DNA from: Erysipelotrichaceae bacterium OttesenSCG-928-M19 | Lineage (GTDB): Bacteria > Bacillota_I > Bacilli_A > JAJDGJ01 | Reading direction: 5' to 3' | NCBI GenBank assembly: GCA_030265585.1 | Contig: JAJDGJ010000005.1 | Coordinates: 15,001-52,121 of the forward strand | Length of the DNA stretch: 37,121 nt | Shown here: piece by piece, positions 34,814 through 37,121 of the stretch | Position numbering within the stretch: the first letter of the stretch is position 1 | Layout of the letters: each line of letters starts with the position of its first letter | The notes under the pieces: generated by a model | The model's input: the letters and a program-made list of their open reading frames with translations, nothing else | Told to the model about the DNA's origin: nothing | The model's database searches: none | Translations under genes and position numbers: made by a program

Positions 34814-35305
34814 ATGTTTAAAACAAAAGAGATAGTTAATATTGCATTAATCTCAGCAATCGCTTTTTTACTATCATTAGTGATTCTATTTAGAATGCCT
34901 AATGGAGGTAGTATTACTGTATATTTAGTACCTTTATTTTTTGCTGCATTCAACAATGATTTAAAAACTAATGTCTTTATTGCTATTGTAACAGCTACAT
35001 TACAGGTTTTATTTGGAGGCTATGTCTTGAATCCTATTCAAGTTATGTTAGATTATTACCTACCAGTTATGTTTATTTGCATTTGTATGATTTTTAGATT
35101 GAATAAGTATATTAATCTTTTCATCGGTTCATTACTTGCAATGGTTTGTTACGTTATTTCTGGAATGATTTTTTTTGAAGTTCCATTTTTAGCATCAATT
35201 ATTTATAATGCAACATTTTTTATTCCAACCATTATTTTAAATCTGATAATATTTGCCTTAATTAATCCACGTTTAGGTAAAATATATGAATCATATCAAA
35301 AATAA
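34814..35305 (+). CDS. thiT: ThiT, thiamine-specific ECF transporter S component
   Basis: Membrane substrate-binding subunit of an energy-coupling-factor transporter for thiamine. The 163-residue protein has about five or six spans and the ThiT marks GGSITVYLVPLFFAAF (about 31-46) and GGYVLNPIQVMLDYYLPV (about 72-89), containing thiamine-site residues. It is preceded by a TPP riboswitch and terminator, which confirms the assignment. The ECF energising genes are not in the window. AAAGGA is the ribosome-binding site. Confidence 0.95.
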   Translation: MFKTKEIVNIALISAIAFLLSLVILFRMPNGGSITVYLVPLFFAAFNNDLKTNVFIAIVTATLQVLFGGYVLNPIQVMLDYYLPVMFICICMIFRLNKYINLFIGSLLAMVCYVISGMIFFEVPFLASIIYNATFFIPTIILNLIIFALINPRLGKIYESYQK

Positions 35306-35328
35306 ACTCCTATCGAGTTTATTTTTTT
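35299..35328. terminator. Bidirectional terminator between thiT and the nuclease-like gene
   Basis: AATAAACTC / GAGTTTATT stem with a CTATC loop. T-runs occur on both strands. It overlaps the stop codons of both converging genes. Confidence 0.88.
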
Positions 35329-35861
35329 ATCTCTCTTAAATATTCAATTCGTTCAAAATGCGCATCAAATTTCTTTTTAGTATTTTCTCTATCAAGTCTG
35401 TCATTTTTAAAATGAGCCAGACCTTTTATCTTCATACCATTATCATAATTAGATACTACCACACCAATAAATTTAAAGTCATGATAACGTGAATTTTTCT
35501 TGTCATACTGAAAAAGTGACCATTTCTTTTTAATCGCCATCTTTGCTTGAATTCCCGTTTTACGGGATTTTGTTTCATAAATAGTTTTATTACCATAATC
35601 AATAATATCAGCTTCAATCCTAATTGAATTAAGTGTAATAACTCTATTCAAAGAGTAATTATCACTTAGAAGATTTCTTTTTTGTAAATATTTTACAGCT
35701 GCATCTTCAGCAACATCACCTTCCTTAGGCATATGATTAATTGATCTTTCAAATAAAAAATATGATTTTTCAAAACCATATTGTCTTACTTTTGCTTCCT
35801 TCATTGATTCAACAATACTTATTCGATATTTTCTTTTATTAATTGGAATTCTTTTTTTCAT
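35319..35861 (-). CDS. PD-(D/E)XK nuclease-like protein (YraN-like fold)
   Basis: A 180-residue protein I cannot name. The centre has the order of a PD-(D/E)XK nuclease of YraN/UPF0102 type: GDVAEDAAVKYLQKRN (E52 on the first helix), RIEADIID (D85 on the second strand), then IYETKSRKTG (E96 and K98 of the ExK motif). It lacks a separate DNA-binding domain. The N-terminal 45 residues are basic and the C-terminus (150-180) is charged. The gene stands alone on the minus strand between two terminators. Nuclease activity is a prediction from motif order only. Confidence 0.75.
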   Translation of the reverse strand: MKKRIPINKRKYRISIVESMKEAKVRQYGFEKSYFLFERSINHMPKEGDVAEDAAVKYLQKRNLLSDNYSLNRVITLNSIRIEADIIDYGNKTIYETKSRKTGIQAKMAIKKKWSLFQYDKKNSRYHDFKFIGVVVSNYDNGMKIKGLAHFKNDRLDRENTKKKFDAHFERIEYLREIKK

Positions 35862-35930
35862 TCTATCACCTTATACATATTCCATTACTTGGTAAAGTTG
35901 CATTTTCATAATTAAACAATTAGCTTCTTA

Positions 35931-35939
35931 AGTATAGCA
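35931..35939 (-). promoter_or_regulatory. Possible promoter of the nuclease-like gene
   Basis: Minus strand TGCTATACT (extended -10; hexamer at plus 35931-35936). No good -35. The leader would be about 65 nt. Confidence 0.4.
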
Positions 35940-35946
35940 CATGTAT

Positions 35947-35973
35947 CAAAAAAATCCTAATTTTATAATTAAG
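35947..35973 (-). terminator. Terminator of the patatin-like gene
   Basis: Minus strand stem CTTAATT / AATTAGG with an ATAA loop, followed by ATTTTTTT. It overlaps the stop codon. Confidence 0.65.
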
Positions 35974-36814
35974 TAAGACGCTCTTTTATTTTATTAACCA
36001 TCGCTTTAGCATCATTATAACCATCATGATATAAAGCAATAAGTTTATTTTTATCCTTTTCTAAACGTGATATTGTAACTGGTTTTTGAGGTTGTATAAC
36101 AATAATTGAATTATCTGCAACACCATCATTTATTTCTTTTAGGGTTTCGTTATATCGAAGATGACGATCTTTGATTTTAATATTTAACTCTTTATATTTT
36201 GGATATCTTCCTTTTATTAATGGTGCTAAGCGATTAGGTTTCTTTTGATAATCATGATATTGAGTTAAGACAACAATATTTATTTTGTTACCATCAGCTT
36301 TTGCTTGAGCAATTGGTATTGAATCAGTAATGCCACCATCTAAATAAGGAATCTTATTTAAATAGACTGTTTTTGCTAGCAAAGGTAGGGAACTAGATGC
36401 TTGAATATAAATAAGCTCATTTTTAATATCTGTAATTTTTTTATATTCAGCTTTACCAGTTAAACAATTGCTAATAGTTACGTATAGATTTTGTTTGCTT
36501 TCATTAAAGGTTTGATAATCAAAGGGCAGAAATTTATTAGGAATATCATCATAAAAGGTTTTAACATTAAAAAAATCGCCTGTTTTAATTAAATTAAAAA
36601 AGCCAATGTATTCTTTATCTAGATAATCGATTACGGTTCTTAATGCGCGACCATTTTGCTTTGAAAGATAACTGCATGCATGGCAAGCACCAGCAGAGAC
36701 ACCATAAACATTTAAAAAGTAGATATTTTCATCCATAAAACAATCTAAAACACCTGCAGTATAAACACCACGCATTCCACCACCTTCAAGTATTAAACTA
36801 GCATTATAAATCAT
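35969..36814 (-). CDS. Patatin-like phospholipase
   Basis: A 281-residue lipid acyl hydrolase of the bacterial patatin (RssA/YlbK) type. The oxyanion loop is GGGMRG (11-16), the nucleophile elbow is GVSAG (S40), and the catalytic aspartate is D159 in YLDGG, so the Ser-Asp dyad is complete. SSLPLLAK near 141-148 is also typical. The start at 36814 is preferred: it has a GGAAGGAA ribosome-binding site, while the upstream in-frame start at 36856 falls in the terminator of the neighbouring gene and before the promoter. The substrate is unknown. No signal peptide is present. Confidence 0.9.
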   Translation of the reverse strand: MIYNASLILEGGGMRGVYTAGVLDCFMDENIYFLNVYGVSAGACHACSYLSKQNGRALRTVIDYLDKEYIGFFNLIKTGDFFNVKTFYDDIPNKFLPFDYQTFNESKQNLYVTISNCLTGKAEYKKITDIKNELIYIQASSSLPLLAKTVYLNKIPYLDGGITDSIPIAQAKADGNKINIVVLTQYHDYQKKPNRLAPLIKGRYPKYKELNIKIKDRHLRYNETLKEINDGVADNSIIVIQPQKPVTISRLEKDKNKLIALYHDGYNDAKAMVNKIKERLT

Positions 36815-36836
36815 ATTATCATTCCTTCCATAAGGA

Positions 36837-36845
36837 ATTATATCA
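36837..36845 (-). promoter_or_regulatory. Extended -10 promoter of the patatin-like gene
   Basis: Minus strand TGATATAAT (hexamer at plus 36837-36842). The transcript would start near 36830, about 16 nt before the ATG. Confidence 0.6.
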
Positions 36846-36854
36846 TATTTTTGC

Positions 36855-36885
36855 ATAAAAAAATAACATGATAAACATGTTATTT
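36855..36885 (-). terminator. Terminator of the partial XRE gene
   Basis: Stem AAATAACATG / CATGTTATTT with a 4-nt loop. On the minus strand it is followed by TTTTTATGC. It separates the XRE gene from the patatin-like gene. Confidence 0.8.
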
Positions 36886-36897
36886 GAAAACTAAAAA

Positions 36898-37121
36898 TTA
36901 ATTTTCTTTCTTTTCATCAACATAATTATGATCCTCTAAAAATAATTCATCAGGAGTCATATCTAAATAATCAGCAATCTTAACTGCCAAATCATAAGAT
37001 AGCTTTCGTGATCCTTTTTCAATTAATGATAAATAACTTTTTGAAATCCCTAATTGTGTTGCTAATTCCTCAAGTGAAATTTTTTTGTTTTTTCTAGTGT
37101 AGTGAAGTAATTCATATTTAT
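36898..37121 (-). CDS. XRE-family helix-turn-helix regulator, C-terminal part (cut by window edge)
   Basis: The last 73 residues of a Cro/C1-type regulator; the start lies beyond the right edge. Visible sequence is KYELLHYTRKNKKISLEELA, then TQLGISKSYLSLIEKGSRK (the helix-turn-helix), then LAVKIADYLDMTPDELFLED and an acidic/basic tail DEKKEN. Only a few N-terminal residues should be missing, so it is a small one-domain protein. Its target is unknown. It is not included among complete genes because the start is outside the window. Confidence 0.88.
   Translation of the reverse strand, partial: KYELLHYTRKNKKISLEELATQLGISKSYLSLIEKGSRKLSYDLAVKIADYLDMTPDELFLEDHNYVDEKKEN

Noticed and set aside
36815-36856. 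Longer N-terminus for the patatin-like protein
   Set aside because: The upstream ATG lies in the T-run of the XRE terminator and before the promoter; 36814 has a strong ribosome-binding site.

Overview
This window is a stretch of chromosome from a low-GC, AT-rich Firmicute that lives without oxygen. The best guess is an Erysipelotrichia-like gut anaerobe (Coprobacillus/Thomasclavelia type), but this is inferred from gene content, not from a database match. Supporting signs are very AT-rich coding sequence, [FeFe]-hydrogenase maturases HydE and HydF, an L27 with the Prp-cleaved N-terminal extension, TrmK, YbeY, class II GlpX and a very short TsaB. TGA is used as a stop (for example in ATGA overlaps), so the code is the standard one and not that of Mycoplasma.

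Layout. 1-2120: the 3' part of a 23S rRNA gene, 5S rRNA and the rrn terminator. 2140-4583: the t6A tRNA-modification cluster tsaE-tsaB-rimI-tsaD. 4618-15893: one long, tightly packed transcription unit of twelve genes (proS, a TPR-like gene, ybeY, dgkA, cdd, era, recO, glyQS, dnaG, rpoD, trmK and a Nif3-like gene). It is an extended macromolecular-synthesis operon linking translation, ribosome maturation, DNA priming and the housekeeping sigma factor, and it ends at a clear terminator. 15928-19049: hydE-hydF plus a membrane-anchored, apparently inactive subtilisin-like protein. 19041-20928: a GntR/FCD regulator and alanine racemase on the minus strand, divergent from glpX (21139-22107). glpX has a textbook promoter with a perfect CcpA cre match over its -35 box. 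22167-24307: uvrC and a small CxxCxxCC protein. 24339-26411: a minus-strand TIM-barrel protein, an XRE regulator with an array of TTAA-centred repeats over its promoter, and a divergent DUF1361 membrane protein.

26469-31130: the L21 leader, rplU-prp-rpmA and obgE-nadE-ruvA-ruvB. 31142-31305: 6S RNA. 31327-33207: apbE, a NusG-domain-II protein and a Gx-family transporter, a set that resembles the core of flavin-based extracellular electron transfer loci. 33248-34588: a LytTR regulator coupled to a LiaF-like membrane protein. 34591-35305: TPP riboswitch, terminator and thiT. 35319-37121, minus strand: a probable PD-(D/E)XK nuclease-like protein, a patatin-like phospholipase and the C-terminal part of another XRE regulator cut by the window edge.

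Most of the window is conserved housekeeping. The less ordinary parts are the pseudo-subtilase in the hydrogenase-maturation operon, the repeat-covered XRE/DUF1361 intergenic region, the cre site and unexplained leader of glpX, the palindrome at the GntR promoter, and the apbE/NusG-II/Gx cassette behind 6S RNA. No stretch over 300 bases lacks a gene. No tRNA gene, insertion sequence, prophage or CRISPR array was seen.
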